DNA of 64,000 nucleotides from the NCBI GenBank assembly GCA_017828975.1, contig JAGAJN010000008.1, forward strand, positions 1 through 64,000, given 5' to 3'. Shown one piece after another: positions 43,159-50,969 of this stretch. How positions within the stretch are numbered: position 1 is the first letter of the stretch; the number at the start of each line of letters is the position of its first letter. The notes below the pieces were generated by a model that had not been told where the DNA came from, ran no database searches, and was given only the letters and a program-made list of their open reading frames with translations. A program made the position numbers and the translations under genes. This stretch comes from Oscillospiraceae bacterium. GTDB lineage: Bacteria; Bacillota; Clostridia; Oscillospirales; Ruminococcaceae.

Positions 43159-43187
43159 GATATAGATACCGACCGTCGGTATGTAAA
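43159..43187 (-). promoter_or_regulatory. MFS promoter with perfect TetR operator in the spacer
   Basis: On the minus strand TTTACA and TATATC are 17 nt apart, and the spacer is almost exactly the perfect dyad ATACCGACCGTCGGTAT (43166-43182). A repressor sitting here would block polymerase. The core GACCGT recurs in the tetR promoter at 43927. Confidence 0.8.
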
Positions 43188-43204
43188 GTGATTTAAATTA
43201 TGCC

Positions 43205-43244
43205 GTTAAGTGAACAACGAGCGGAACTCGCCCGATCACTTAAC
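43205..43244. other. Hairpin between tetR and the MFS gene
   Basis: Nine-base arms GTTAAGTGA/TCACTTAAC with an inner CGAG/CTCG stem, 8 nt after the tetR stop. There is no T-run, so termination would be weak. It may separate the two transcripts or protect the tetR message end. Confidence 0.4.
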
Positions 43245-43251
43245 AGCAGCT

Positions 43252-43911
43252 TCACTTATTGCTTTGATTGTTCAAAACGGCATCGCTGTAATCCACATAC
43301 GCCTCGACAACGTCATCATCAAGAAAATCCAGCCCGATCGAACGAGTAATGCTTCGGAAAACCTCACACCTTTTCCGCATATCCTCCCTGTTTACGGGCC
43401 AGACAGCGGGGTTCAGCCAGATGTCCGACAGTATCATTACGGCCTCGGCAAGCTGCTCGGGAGCTTCTGCCTGAATGGAGCCGTCCGCAATACCCTCCCT
43501 GATAATAGGAGCGATAAAATTCGGAGCAACATTCTCAAACTGCATTTTGACATGTATCGCAAGAATCCGAGGATTATCGATCAGCCTCGGGATAATTTCG
43601 GCAATACGCTCCTGATTTGGGTGGAGCATTGACGAACGGAATATACTGCGAAGCTTTTCCAGTCCGTTCATATCCTTACTGTCACGGACAGCAGCCAGCC
43701 TTTCGGAATTCGCTGCGCCTATCCTCTGACAGATCTTGTCGAAAATATCCTCCTTAGACGTAAAATGGTGGTAGATCGCACCCTTGGACAGCTTGGTTTC
43801 GTCAATAATATCCTGCAGTGATGTTTTGTCGAAGCCCTTTTCCGTAAACAGCCTTGCGGCGGTGTTCAGGATAAGTTCAACTGTTTCCTCGGGATATTTG
43901 TTTCTTGCCAC
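43252..43911 (-). CDS. TetR-family repressor of the MFS exporter
   Basis: 219 residues. The N-terminal helix-turn-helix is textbook: ILNTAARLFTEKGFDKTSLQDIIDETKLSKGAIYHHFTSKEDIF, in overlapping pieces (about 13-56). The rest is the all-helical ligand and dimer domain with a TetR_C-type fold. Located directly upstream of the exporter in the same direction. Operators in its own promoter and in the exporter promoter support autoregulation and control of the pump. Confidence 0.93.
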   Translation of the reverse strand: MARNKYPEETVELILNTAARLFTEKGFDKTSLQDIIDETKLSKGAIYHHFTSKEDIFDKICQRIGAANSERLAAVRDSKDMNGLEKLRSIFRSSMLHPNQERIAEIIPRLIDNPRILAIHVKMQFENVAPNFIAPIIREGIADGSIQAEAPEQLAEAVMILSDIWLNPAVWPVNREDMRKRCEVFRSITRSIGLDFLDDDVVEAYVDYSDAVLNNQSNK

Positions 43912-43926
43912 TATCTCACCTCATTT

Positions 43927-43976
43927 ACAGACTAACGGTCTGTATGTATTATAACACGGCAATTCCTCTTTGTCAA
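43927..43976 (-). promoter_or_regulatory. tetR promoter with downstream operator
   Basis: Consensus TTGACA and TATAAT with a 17-nt spacer. Immediately downstream of the -10 lies the dyad ACAGACTAACGGTCTGT (43927-43943), an imperfect relative of the MFS operator. This indicates autorepression. Confidence 0.8.
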
Positions 43977-43984
43977 GTACTTTT

Positions 43985-44085
43985 ATACTAATTTCCCATC
44001 GTAAAGTTGACAAAAAATCAAACAAAAGCTTGCGTATATGGTTTTTTGCGCCGAGAGATTCCCGTGATTAATGGGTGTTTAGTAT
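43985..44085. repeat. Hybrid long-hairpin element 2 (type II left arm, type I right arm)
   Basis: The right arm (44042-44085) is almost identical to element 1: it contains CGCCGAGAGATTCCCGTG and ends GGGTGTTTAGTAT. The left arm (43985-44027) instead matches element 3: it starts ATACTAATTTCC and passes through GACAAAAAATC. Between them is the shared loop GCTTGCGTATATGG (44028-44041). Because the arms are unrelated it cannot form the long hairpin; only the terminal ATACTAA/TTAGTAT and the AAAA/TTTT next to the loop pair. It lies in the 250-bp gap between tetR and the SCP2 gene; the remaining 77 bp show nothing recognisable. Confidence 0.75.
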
Positions 44086-44162
44086 TAGCTGCATCTGAAC
44101 AAAAAACTGCCGCAGTACATGCTGCAGCAGCTTCTTGACGATAATTGATTTTGAGACGATAC

Positions 44163-44498
44163 TCAGCCCTCGGCATTCTGCTTGAGAACGTTGGAAAATT
44201 CCAGAGCCTTGCCGACATCTCCGTCAACAGTAAGCTTCTTGGTGGTAAATGCCACAACGGGATCAAGCTTCTGAGTGATAAGCTTGATAAAATTTTCGGG
44301 GCTGATAGTGATAGCGCAGTTTCTGTCTATGTACTCATAAGGTTCGATGTTGATCTTTCCGTGAAGAAATTCAACGTAAAGAACGCCGCCGTTTTCGCCT
44401 GTCAGATTTATCTGAACTGCGATAAAATAATCATAGGGCTGGGGCTTGACGGTCTTAGCCAGCTCACGGGTGGTTTCTAAGGTTTCAGCAAATGTCAT
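44163..44498 (-). CDS. SCP2 sterol-binding-like protein
   Basis: A 111-residue SCP2 domain: LTGENGGVLYVEFLHGKINIEP followed by CAITISPENFIKLITQKLDPVVAFTTKKLTVDGDVGKALEF, both quoted in parts. Such small proteins bind hydrophobic ligands or act as accessory lipid-transfer folds; the bacterial role is unknown. Single-gene unit with a good promoter and a 16-bp perfect palindrome in its leader. Cytosolic. Confidence 0.85.
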   Translation of the reverse strand: MTFAETLETTRELAKTVKPQPYDYFIAVQINLTGENGGVLYVEFLHGKINIEPYEYIDRNCAITISPENFIKLITQKLDPVVAFTTKKLTVDGDVGKALEFSNVLKQNAEG

Positions 44499-44522
44499 AT
44501 GTATGCTCCTAATCCTTTTATT

Positions 44523-44579
44523 TCGGGAATATTCCCGATGTTACCGATTTATTTTATCATATTCAGCCAAAAATGTCAA
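44523..44579 (-). promoter_or_regulatory. SCP2 promoter and perfect 16-bp palindrome
   Basis: TTGACA (44574-44579) and TAAAAT (44551-44556) with a 17-nt spacer. Downstream, in the leader, TCGGGAATATTCCCGA (44523-44538) is a perfect palindrome, a candidate operator or RNA hairpin. Confidence 0.65.
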
Positions 44580-44604
44580 TAGTCCGGCTCTTCAAAAATT
44601 TCGG

Positions 44605-44633
44605 TTGCTATTTTTCGGGCGCAATGCTATAAT
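44605..44633 (+). promoter_or_regulatory. Promoter of the 44.7-kb two-component operon
   Basis: TTGCTA, 17-nt spacer, TATAAT with an upstream TGC making an extended -10. Confidence 0.75.
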
Positions 44634-44671
44634 GAAATAAAGCTGCAGATTTTGCAGGAAAGGAGCGCACC

Positions 44672-45361
44672 ATGACAGGTAAAAATATTCTGATAATCGA
44701 CGACGATGAGGACCTCGCCTTTATAATCTCCGAAATGCTTCAAAGCTACGGATATGCCGTAACACACGCCAAAAACAGCGAGGAAGCATTTTTCCTTCTG
44801 ACCGATAATATATACCATCTCATACTGCTTGACATAAATCTTCCCGATATGACGGGCTTTGAGCTTTGCAGCGAACTGCGGCGCCGTTCATCGGTGCCTG
44901 TCATATTTGCCAGCGCACGTACGGGAGAAGCGGACCGCATCACGGGCTTTGACATAGGCGGTGACGATTATCTTCCGAAGCCCTATTCCATGAAGGAACT
45001 GCTGTCCCGTGTAAACGCTCTTATCCGCCGTGCCTACGGTTTCTCCGAGGAAGAAAAAACGGTCAGCTTCGGGAATATTTCGGTGAACATCACATCACGG
45101 GCAGTCACAAAAAACGGCAGTCCCGTTTCCCTTTCTCTGCGTGAATTCGACCTTCTGGCATATCTTTGCGAACACAAAAATACAGCCGTTCCCAAGGAAA
45201 AGCTGCTGTCGGAGGTGTGGGGCGCATTTTCCACGGCAGAGCCTTCCACGCTGACCGTTCATATCCGCTGGCTGCGGGAAAAGCTGGAGGAAGAGCCTGC
45301 CGCTCCGCAGTTTATCAAAACTGTCTACAAGGTCGGATATATGCTGGAGGTGAAGGAATGA
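44672..45361 (+). CDS. OmpR-family response regulator
   Basis: 229 residues. The receiver domain has DDDEDL (metal site), phospho-acceptor Asp in LLDINLPDMTG (about 52), and KPYSMKEL with the conserved Lys. The C-terminal winged helix has TSRAVTKNGSPVSLSLREFDLL and the usual ending FIKTVYKVGYML. Its stop overlaps the kinase ATG. It likely binds the TTCTTAA direct repeats upstream of the ABC transporter genes that follow the kinase. Confidence 0.95.
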   Translation: MTGKNILIIDDDEDLAFIISEMLQSYGYAVTHAKNSEEAFFLLTDNIYHLILLDINLPDMTGFELCSELRRRSSVPVIFASARTGEADRITGFDIGGDDYLPKPYSMKELLSRVNALIRRAYGFSEEEKTVSFGNISVNITSRAVTKNGSPVSLSLREFDLLAYLCEHKNTAVPKEKLLSEVWGAFSTAEPSTLTVHIRWLREKLEEEPAAPQFIKTVYKVGYMLEVKE

Positions 45362-46494
45362 AAAAACGCATCATCTCCATAGCTGCGCTGTTTTCCGCAA
45401 TTATCATGATCGCTGCAATGATTTTTGCTCTTCCCAAAAATCAGACATATTTCGATGACATAAAAGCCGAACAGCTTGTTGCTCTCAATGAGATCGAGCA
45501 GCTTGCAAAATCCGGCGAATACGACAAGGCAGCCGAAAAAACCGCCGCACTTTCCGAAGCTGTCAGAGCATACCGTCCGCCCGAGGAAACCGGGAATAAC
45601 AGCCTGATTTTATGCGGGATATGCGTTGTCTGCATTATTTACGTGCTTGGATATGTGTATTATGCAGTGCTTCGTCCATTTGAAAAGCTGAAGGGCTATG
45701 CTGCGGAAATTGCAAAGGGAAATTTCGACATTCCCCTTGATTATGAGCGTTCAAACTATTTCGGGGAATTTACCTGGGCATTCGACAATATGAGAAAAGA
45801 GATAATCAGCGCCCGTGCCTGCGAACGTGAAGCCGTTGAAAACAACAAAACGGTCATCGCTTCACTTTCCCACGACATAAAAACACCCGTTGCTTCGATA
45901 CTGGCATATGCGGAGGCGCTTGAAGCAAATATGGACGGAACGCCCGAAAAGCGGGAAAAATATCTCAGCGTCATCATAAAAAAATGCGGCGAAGTTTCTA
46001 AGCTGACAAACGACCTGTTTCTGCACTCGCTTTCCGATATGGACAAGCTGAAGATCGTCCCCGAAAAAATGGAGCTTTGCGGATTTATAGAAAATGCCGT
46101 CTGTGAAATTGCCGCCGAAAGGAACGATGTCCGCTTTGAAAAGCCAAGCTTCACAGCAACGGTAAAGGCGGATAAAAACAGGCTTATGCAGATAACCGAA
46201 AACCTTATCAACAACGCCCGAAAATACGCTGGGACGGACATTGACGTGTTCATCACCCGCTCCGAAAAAACCGCTGAGATACATTTTCGCGACTACGGCA
46301 AAGGAATCCCCGACAGCGATATGCCCTTTATTTTCGATAAATTCTACCGAGGAAAAAACTGCGGCAGCGAACAGGGCTCGGGACTTGGACTTTATATCGT
46401 CAAATATATTGCGATGCAGCTGAACGGTGATGTTACGCTGAGAAATCTCCCCGACGGGCTGGAGGTCACAGTCACTCTTGCGGTTTGCGAATAA
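45358..46494 (+). CDS. Sensor histidine kinase
   Basis: 378 residues from ATG 45358, overlapping the regulator stop as ATGA. Two transmembrane helices (about 5-24 and 82-105) enclose a ~58-residue external segment; a HAMP-like linker follows. Phospho-acceptor His is in SLSHDIKTPVASI (about 180), and the ATPase domain has ENLINNARKYAG (N box), DYGKGIP (G1) and GSGLGLYIVK (G2). With the regulator and the FtsX-type transporter it forms a BceRS-like arrangement, though the external loop is longer than in strict BceS kinases. Confidence 0.93.
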   Translation: MKKRIISIAALFSAIIMIAAMIFALPKNQTYFDDIKAEQLVALNEIEQLAKSGEYDKAAEKTAALSEAVRAYRPPEETGNNSLILCGICVVCIIYVLGYVYYAVLRPFEKLKGYAAEIAKGNFDIPLDYERSNYFGEFTWAFDNMRKEIISARACEREAVENNKTVIASLSHDIKTPVASILAYAEALEANMDGTPEKREKYLSVIIKKCGEVSKLTNDLFLHSLSDMDKLKIVPEKMELCGFIENAVCEIAAERNDVRFEKPSFTATVKADKNRLMQITENLINNARKYAGTDIDVFITRSEKTAEIHFRDYGKGIPDSDMPFIFDKFYRGKNCGSEQGSGLGLYIVKYIAMQLNGDVTLRNLPDGLEVTVTLAVCE

Positions 46495-46511
46495 TTTCCG
46501 AAAAAGCCGGT

Positions 46512-46529
46512 TTCTTAAGGACTTCTTAA
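46512..46529 (+). promoter_or_regulatory. Direct repeats, likely response-regulator binding site
   Basis: Two TTCTTAA copies (46512-46518 and 46523-46529) in an 11-bp period lie upstream of a TAGAAT -10-like sequence at 46542. OmpR-type regulators bind such direct repeats. The transporter genes start at 46579. Confidence 0.55.
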
Positions 46530-46578
46530 TGACTTTTGCGATAGAATTACAGTATCAGAAAATGAAAGGAACGATGTT

Positions 46579-47340
46579 ATGAAAAAAGCAATTCTGTCGG
46601 CAAAAGGTCTATGCAAAAGCTTCGCCCACAACGGCGGTCAAATACATATTTTGTCACAGGTCGATGCAGAGCTTTACGAGGGAGATTTTACCGTTATTAT
46701 GGGCGCATCAGGCTCGGGAAAATCCACTCTGCTTTACTCCCTGAGCGGAATGGACAGGGCGACTGCAGGTCAGGTAACATACGGCGGCAGGGACCTTGTG
46801 ACCATGAGCGAAAACGAACTTGCAAAGCTGCGTCATACGGATTTCGGATTTATTTTTCAGCAGATGCACCTTGTCAGCAACCTGTCATTGTTTGAAAATA
46901 TTGCCGTGCCCGGTTATCTGAACAAGAGAAAAACCGCCGCAGAGGTAAATGAACGTGCAGAAAAGCTTCTTGAACAAATGGGCATCTCACACATAAAAAC
47001 TCACCTTCCCTCACAGGTCTCGGGCGGTGAACAGCAGCGCTGCGCCATTGCAAGAGCAGTTATCAATGACCCGAAGCTGCTGTTTGCAGACGAACCCACA
47101 GGCGCACTTAACCGCAAAAACACCACCGAGGTCTTGGATCTCCTGACAGAGCTGAACAGGTCGGGACAGAGCATTTTAATGGTCACTCACGATATGCGTG
47201 CAGCCCTCAGAGCAACAAGAATTTTGTATATCGCAGACGGAAAGATCATCGGCGAGCTTACCCTTCCGCCCTACGGACCCGCCGAGGAAAAAAGCCGTGA
47301 TACCCAGGTCGGCGCATGGCTCAATTCCATGGAATGGTGA
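46579..47340 (+). CDS. ABC transporter ATPase, LolD/MacB type
   Basis: 253 residues. Walker [12 protein letters not shown] (about 40-50), the Q-loop region [10 protein letters not shown], signature [10 protein letters not shown], Walker [13 protein letters not shown] and the switch His in VTHDM. The sequence MxxDxAxxGxxxYGG with the ADEPTGALN Walker B is typical of the MacB/LolD/BceA group, which pairs with FtsX-type permeases. A C-terminal extension of ~25 residues with a helical Cys-free tail follows. It is 9 nt ahead of its permease. Confidence 0.95.
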   Translation: MKKAILSAKGLCKSFAHNGGQIHILSQVDAELYEGDFTVIMGASGSGKSTLLYSLSGMDRATAGQVTYGGRDLVTMSENELAKLRHTDFGFIFQQMHLVSNLSLFENIAVPGYLNKRKTAAEVNERAEKLLEQMGISHIKTHLPSQVSGGEQQRCAIARAVINDPKLLFADEPTGALNRKNTTEVLDLLTELNRSGQSILMVTHDMRAALRATRILYIADGKIIGELTLPPYGPAEEKSRDTQVGAWLNSMEW

Positions 47341-47349
47341 GGTGAGAAT

Positions 47350-49710
47350 ATGGAGATACTTACCTTACTCAAAGCAAATATCCTTCACAAAAAAGGCTCG
47401 TTTATGAGCGTGATACTTCTGATGGCGATAGTTACGCTGTCATTTTCCGTTACCGTAAGCAATAACGACAATATTTCCGACGGCATAGAACGGTCTTTTT
47501 CTGCGGCTGATACGGGAGATTTTGCCGTATTTATCAATGAGAGCGACGTTGACGAGGAACTGACCGAAAAGCTCACCGCCGACGAAAATGTGGGACGTGT
47601 CCGCAGTGACGAAGCTATTGCCTGCTTGTCCTACACGGTAAATGATACCGAAGGCAAATCGCCGTATTTGCTGATGAAGTGGGAAAATAATTACCCCGTA
47701 TATGATGACAGGCTGAAAAATTTTAACGATTTTCCCAAAGAATTATCCGACGGAGAAGCGTATGTCCCCGCCGCACTGAAAACCGTTTACGGCTGCGAAA
47801 AAGGCTCCGAGATAGTCATAAACACAAAAAACGGCAAGGAAAAATTCACCGTCAGCGGCTTTATCGAGGAACCGTTTTTAGGCTCAATGTCCATCGGTAT
47901 CAAGGATATTTTTATCACGGAAAAGGATTATGCAAGACTTTATTCCGAAAGCGTTGATGCCGAAAGCTCACCTTTGCGGCTGATGCTTCCCACAAGTATT
48001 ATCCATATTTTCCGCAATGAGAACAGCACGCTTTCCGTCAACGAACTGAAAAAGGAGCTTAACCGCCGATACGAGCTGATAGACAAGGCGATGTTCACCA
48101 TGTCCCGAGAAAACTCCGAGAATATCACCACTCTGTTCACCGACACGGGCACAAAGCTGCTGGCTGTCTATGTGATACTGCTTATTGTGATAATAATGAT
48201 AGCCATAAATCACAGCATTTCCTCAACGATAGAAACCGAATATGTCAGTCTGGGAATATTGAAGGCACAGGGCTTTACAAAAGGAAAAATACGCCTGATA
48301 TATGCTTTGCAGTATTTCTTCGGACTCATCACAGGCTCAGTTATCGGATTAGTGCTCTCCGTACCTCTCACAAATATTCTGGGAAAGGTATTCCAGCCCA
48401 TAACCGGAATAATGACGGCGACGGATATTTCTGTGGGAAAATGCATGCTTATATCGCTGGGGATTATCGTTGTCTGCACGGTCTATATATTTTTTGCAAC
48501 GAAAAAGATCAGCCGCATCTCCCCTGTCAGAGCAATTTCGGGCGGAGCGGAAGAAGTTCATTTTGACAGTATGATAAACATTCCCATCAGGCAAAAGCCT
48601 CTGCCCTTCTTCATTGCAATGCGACAGATAACTTCTGATATGAAGTCGTATATCGGCACTTCACTTATCGCAGCATTGCTTGTGTTTTTTATGATAACCA
48701 TAACTCTCCTTGCCGACGGTGCCACCGCAAACACAATGATAGAAGCATTCGGAGCATTTAACGGTCAGGTAAACGCCAAGCTGAACGGCAGTACGGATAA
48801 GTCTATGCAGGACGAAATTGCAGCTTCGGTCAAGGCTATCGACAAGGACGCTTCTGTGACCTTTTCCGAAACCGCATATCTGACCATTGATGACAATGAG
48901 CTTTGCTGCACCGTCTACAACGATCCCGCAATTCTCAAAAGTCTGCTCAAAGGACGTGCGCCGCTCTACGAAAACGAGATCATGATAACCGAATTGGCAG
49001 CCGAGGAGATCGGCAAAAAAATGGGAGATACAGTCACAGTCGGCGGCAGCAAGGGCAGCTCGGAATATGTCATTTCGGGAATTTACCAGTCGGTCCAGGA
49101 CATGGGAAAATGCTTTGCCATGAGCTTTGATGCGGCTTCCGTTATCGGAGAAATTTCTCCCTCGGCAATATATATAACGCTTTCCGACGATGCCCTTGCA
49201 GACAAGGTCGTCACCGAACTGAGTGATAATTACGGCGACATTCTTGAAGCAAAGGCCACCGAAAAAAGCGGCTATGCCGAAAGTATGACCGATATGATAG
49301 ACACTCTCATGAACGTTGTCACGGGCGTCATCTACTCGGTATCTGCGGCGTTTGCGCTTGTGACGGTGCATATGGTCTGCACTAAGGTGTTTCTGCGGGA
49401 GCGAAAGGACGTGGGTATCTACAAGGCAATCGGCTTTACCTCGTCGGGACTTCGCCTTCAGTTTGCGGTAAGATTTCTCATTGTTGCGGCTGTCGGCTCA
49501 GCTGCGGGAATGGTGCTTGCGCTGCTGTTTTCCGACGATATCCTCAGCCTTCTTCTGAAAAATATCGGCATTTCCTTCTTCTCGGTAAGCTGCACCGTCA
49601 GCTCGGTCATTGCCCCCTTTGCGCTTATCTGCGTATGCTTCTTTGTGCTGGCGTTTTTTGCTTCACATAAGGTAAGAAGGGTTGCGGTCAGAGAGCTTAT
49701 CACCGAATAA
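47350..49710 (+). CDS. FtsX-type ABC permease with two FtsX domains
   Basis: 786 residues. An N-terminal helix (about 15-35), a first external domain (~40-270), three helices (~275-300, 325-350, 375-395), a single helix near 440-460, a second external domain (~470-640) and three closing helices (~655-680, 705-730, 745-770). Each set of three is an FtsX domain with the typical NHSISSTIETEYVSLGILKAQGF turn, given here in part. Such proteins work by mechanotransmission in exporting or sensing peptides and antibiotics. Together with the upstream kinase and regulator it is probably a peptide-antibiotic resistance or envelope-stress module. Confidence 0.92.
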   Translation: MEILTLLKANILHKKGSFMSVILLMAIVTLSFSVTVSNNDNISDGIERSFSAADTGDFAVFINESDVDEELTEKLTADENVGRVRSDEAIACLSYTVNDTEGKSPYLLMKWENNYPVYDDRLKNFNDFPKELSDGEAYVPAALKTVYGCEKGSEIVINTKNGKEKFTVSGFIEEPFLGSMSIGIKDIFITEKDYARLYSESVDAESSPLRLMLPTSIIHIFRNENSTLSVNELKKELNRRYELIDKAMFTMSRENSENITTLFTDTGTKLLAVYVILLIVIIMIAINHSISSTIETEYVSLGILKAQGFTKGKIRLIYALQYFFGLITGSVIGLVLSVPLTNILGKVFQPITGIMTATDISVGKCMLISLGIIVVCTVYIFFATKKISRISPVRAISGGAEEVHFDSMINIPIRQKPLPFFIAMRQITSDMKSYIGTSLIAALLVFFMITITLLADGATANTMIEAFGAFNGQVNAKLNGSTDKSMQDEIAASVKAIDKDASVTFSETAYLTIDDNELCCTVYNDPAILKSLLKGRAPLYENEIMITELAAEEIGKKMGDTVTVGGSKGSSEYVISGIYQSVQDMGKCFAMSFDAASVIGEISPSAIYITLSDDALADKVVTELSDNYGDILEAKATEKSGYAESMTDMIDTLMNVVTGVIYSVSAAFALVTVHMVCTKVFLRERKDVGIYKAIGFTSSGLRLQFAVRFLIVAAVGSAAGMVLALLFSDDILSLLLKNIGISFFSVSCTVSSVIAPFALICVCFFVLAFFASHKVRRVAVRELITE

Positions 49711-49724
49711 TATCCCCAAAAAAT

Positions 49725-49768
49725 AAAGCAGCTTCGGTCTGAATTTTTCGAAGCTGCTTTTTGTTTTT
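49725..49768 (+). terminator. Terminator of the FtsX operon
   Basis: A 12-bp perfect stem, AAAGCAGCTTCG/CGAAGCTGCTTT, with a 12-nt loop, followed by TTGTTTTT. Confidence 0.88.
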
Positions 49769-49838
49769 GCTGACATCAGGCAAATGTTGATCGATGTAAA
49801 CGCTGTTCAGTTTTCTGCAATGACCTGTGCCGAATCTA

Positions 49839-49941
49839 ATACTAATTTCTAATCAAAGTATAGACAAAAAATCTGCACAAAACCCATATACGCAAGCTTT
49901 TGCACAGATTTTTTGTATACTTTAAGATAGGAAATTAGTAT
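49839..49941. repeat. Long-hairpin element 3 (type II arms)
   Basis: A 103-bp near-palindrome with arms of 44 nt. The left arm begins ATACTAATTTC and the right arm ends GAAATTAGTAT. The loop CCCATATACGCAAGC (49883-49897) is the complement of the loop of elements 1 and 2, so this copy is inverted relative to them. The stem sequence (AAAGTATA, ACAAAAAATCTG, GCAAAA) is unrelated to type I. It lies between the FtsX terminator and the AraC promoter; 49769-49838 and 49942-50057 show nothing else. Confidence 0.75.
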
Positions 49942-50057
49942 AACGAAAGCTCACCGCTTCATTCGCCGTTTGAAACAGTAAGGCTGTAACCGCTCATACC
50001 GTTGTCGTAAGAAAATAAAATATCATTCCAATTCCGAGATAATTTACTCAGCAGTAC

Positions 50058-50086
50058 TTGCACAAAAAGTAACCTTATGCTATAAT
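50058..50086 (+). promoter_or_regulatory. Promoter of the 50.1-kb AraC gene
   Basis: TTGCAC and TATAAT with a 17-nt spacer and an extended TGC before the -10. Confidence 0.75.
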
Positions 50087-50117
50087 GTAAGTATAAACCT
50101 TTCTGGAGTGTGATAAT

Positions 50118-50903
50118 ATGAAAATCGGTTCGATCGGATACAACTACTCCCACGGAAAAGAATTCGTTATGGACAGACCAAACGGCATGGGCGCATGGCT
50201 TTTTCTGCTTGTAAAAACGCCCGCCAATTTCGAGATCAACGGCAAGGAACAATATGTCAAGGCAAACTCCTTCGTGATTTTTTCACCCGACACGCCCTGC
50301 AAATACTGCGCTGCAGAAGAAATCTACACCGATGACTGGATGTACTTCGATGCTGATGACTATGATTTTGACAATTTCCGAAAGCTGAAAATTTCAGTTA
50401 ATGAACCGACATATCTCGGAAACATTGATGAGCTTTCCCGTCTGATGCACATTCTGGCATATGAGCATTACTCTGCCGAGCTGTTTCACGAAGAAACGGA
50501 GAAGCATTATCTTGATATACTTTTTCTGATGATAAGCAGAATAGTTCAGTCCCGCTCATACGCATCATCAAATTTATTGCAGCAGCGAAACTCCGGATTC
50601 ACGCAGCTCAGAGGGAGAATAATCACAATGCCTGACTGTGTTCCCGACATTGGGACAATGGCCGAAGAGCTTGGCATGAGCCGTTCGGGATTTCAGCATC
50701 TCTATAAAAAAATATTCGGCGTAAACGTTATGACCGACGTGATAAACGGACGGCTTGACCGCGCAAAAAGGCTGCTGTCGTCAACCGAGCTTACCGTAAA
50801 GGAGATCTCGGCAATGTGCGGATATGAGAGCGAATACAATTTTATGCGTCAGTTTAAGGCAAAGATTGGAAAAACGCCGACTGAGTTCAGACGGTCAATA
50901 TGA
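50118..50903 (+). CDS. AraC-family regulator
   Basis: 261 residues. The N-terminal ~150 residues are a cupin-like sensor: GAWLFLLVKTPANFEINGKEQYVKANSFVIFSPDTPCKY, in parts. The C-terminal helix-turn-helix pair includes DIGTMAEELGMSRSGFQHLYKKIFGV and VKEISAMCGYESEYNFMRQFKAKIGKTPTEFRR. It is followed, in convergent direction, by the CotH gene (67-nt gap, no clear terminator). The target is unknown; no divergent partner is adjacent since element 3 lies upstream. Confidence 0.92.
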   Translation: MKIGSIGYNYSHGKEFVMDRPNGMGAWLFLLVKTPANFEINGKEQYVKANSFVIFSPDTPCKYCAAEEIYTDDWMYFDADDYDFDNFRKLKISVNEPTYLGNIDELSRLMHILAYEHYSAELFHEETEKHYLDILFLMISRIVQSRSYASSNLLQQRNSGFTQLRGRIITMPDCVPDIGTMAEELGMSRSGFQHLYKKIFGVNVMTDVINGRLDRAKRLLSSTELTVKEISAMCGYESEYNFMRQFKAKIGKTPTEFRRSI

Positions 50904-50969
50904 ACTCAATCGGCTTGTCATAACTATTGCAGGATAATCACAGATACCGTAAAATAACCAACCATGCCA

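Noticed and set aside
44018..44266. Minus-strand frame of 82 codons near 44.1 kb
   Set aside because: It spans the end of the SCP2 gene in another frame and hybrid element 2; no coding signs.
45166..45357. N-terminal extension of the histidine kinase
   Set aside because: It overlaps the response regulator by 190 nt in another frame; the ATG at 45358 has normal ATGA coupling and is followed by a membrane helix.
49839..49941. Element 3 as simple Rho-independent terminator of the FtsX operon
   Set aside because: A normal terminator already lies at 49725-49768, the element has no T-tract after the stem, and its loop is shared with distant elements.
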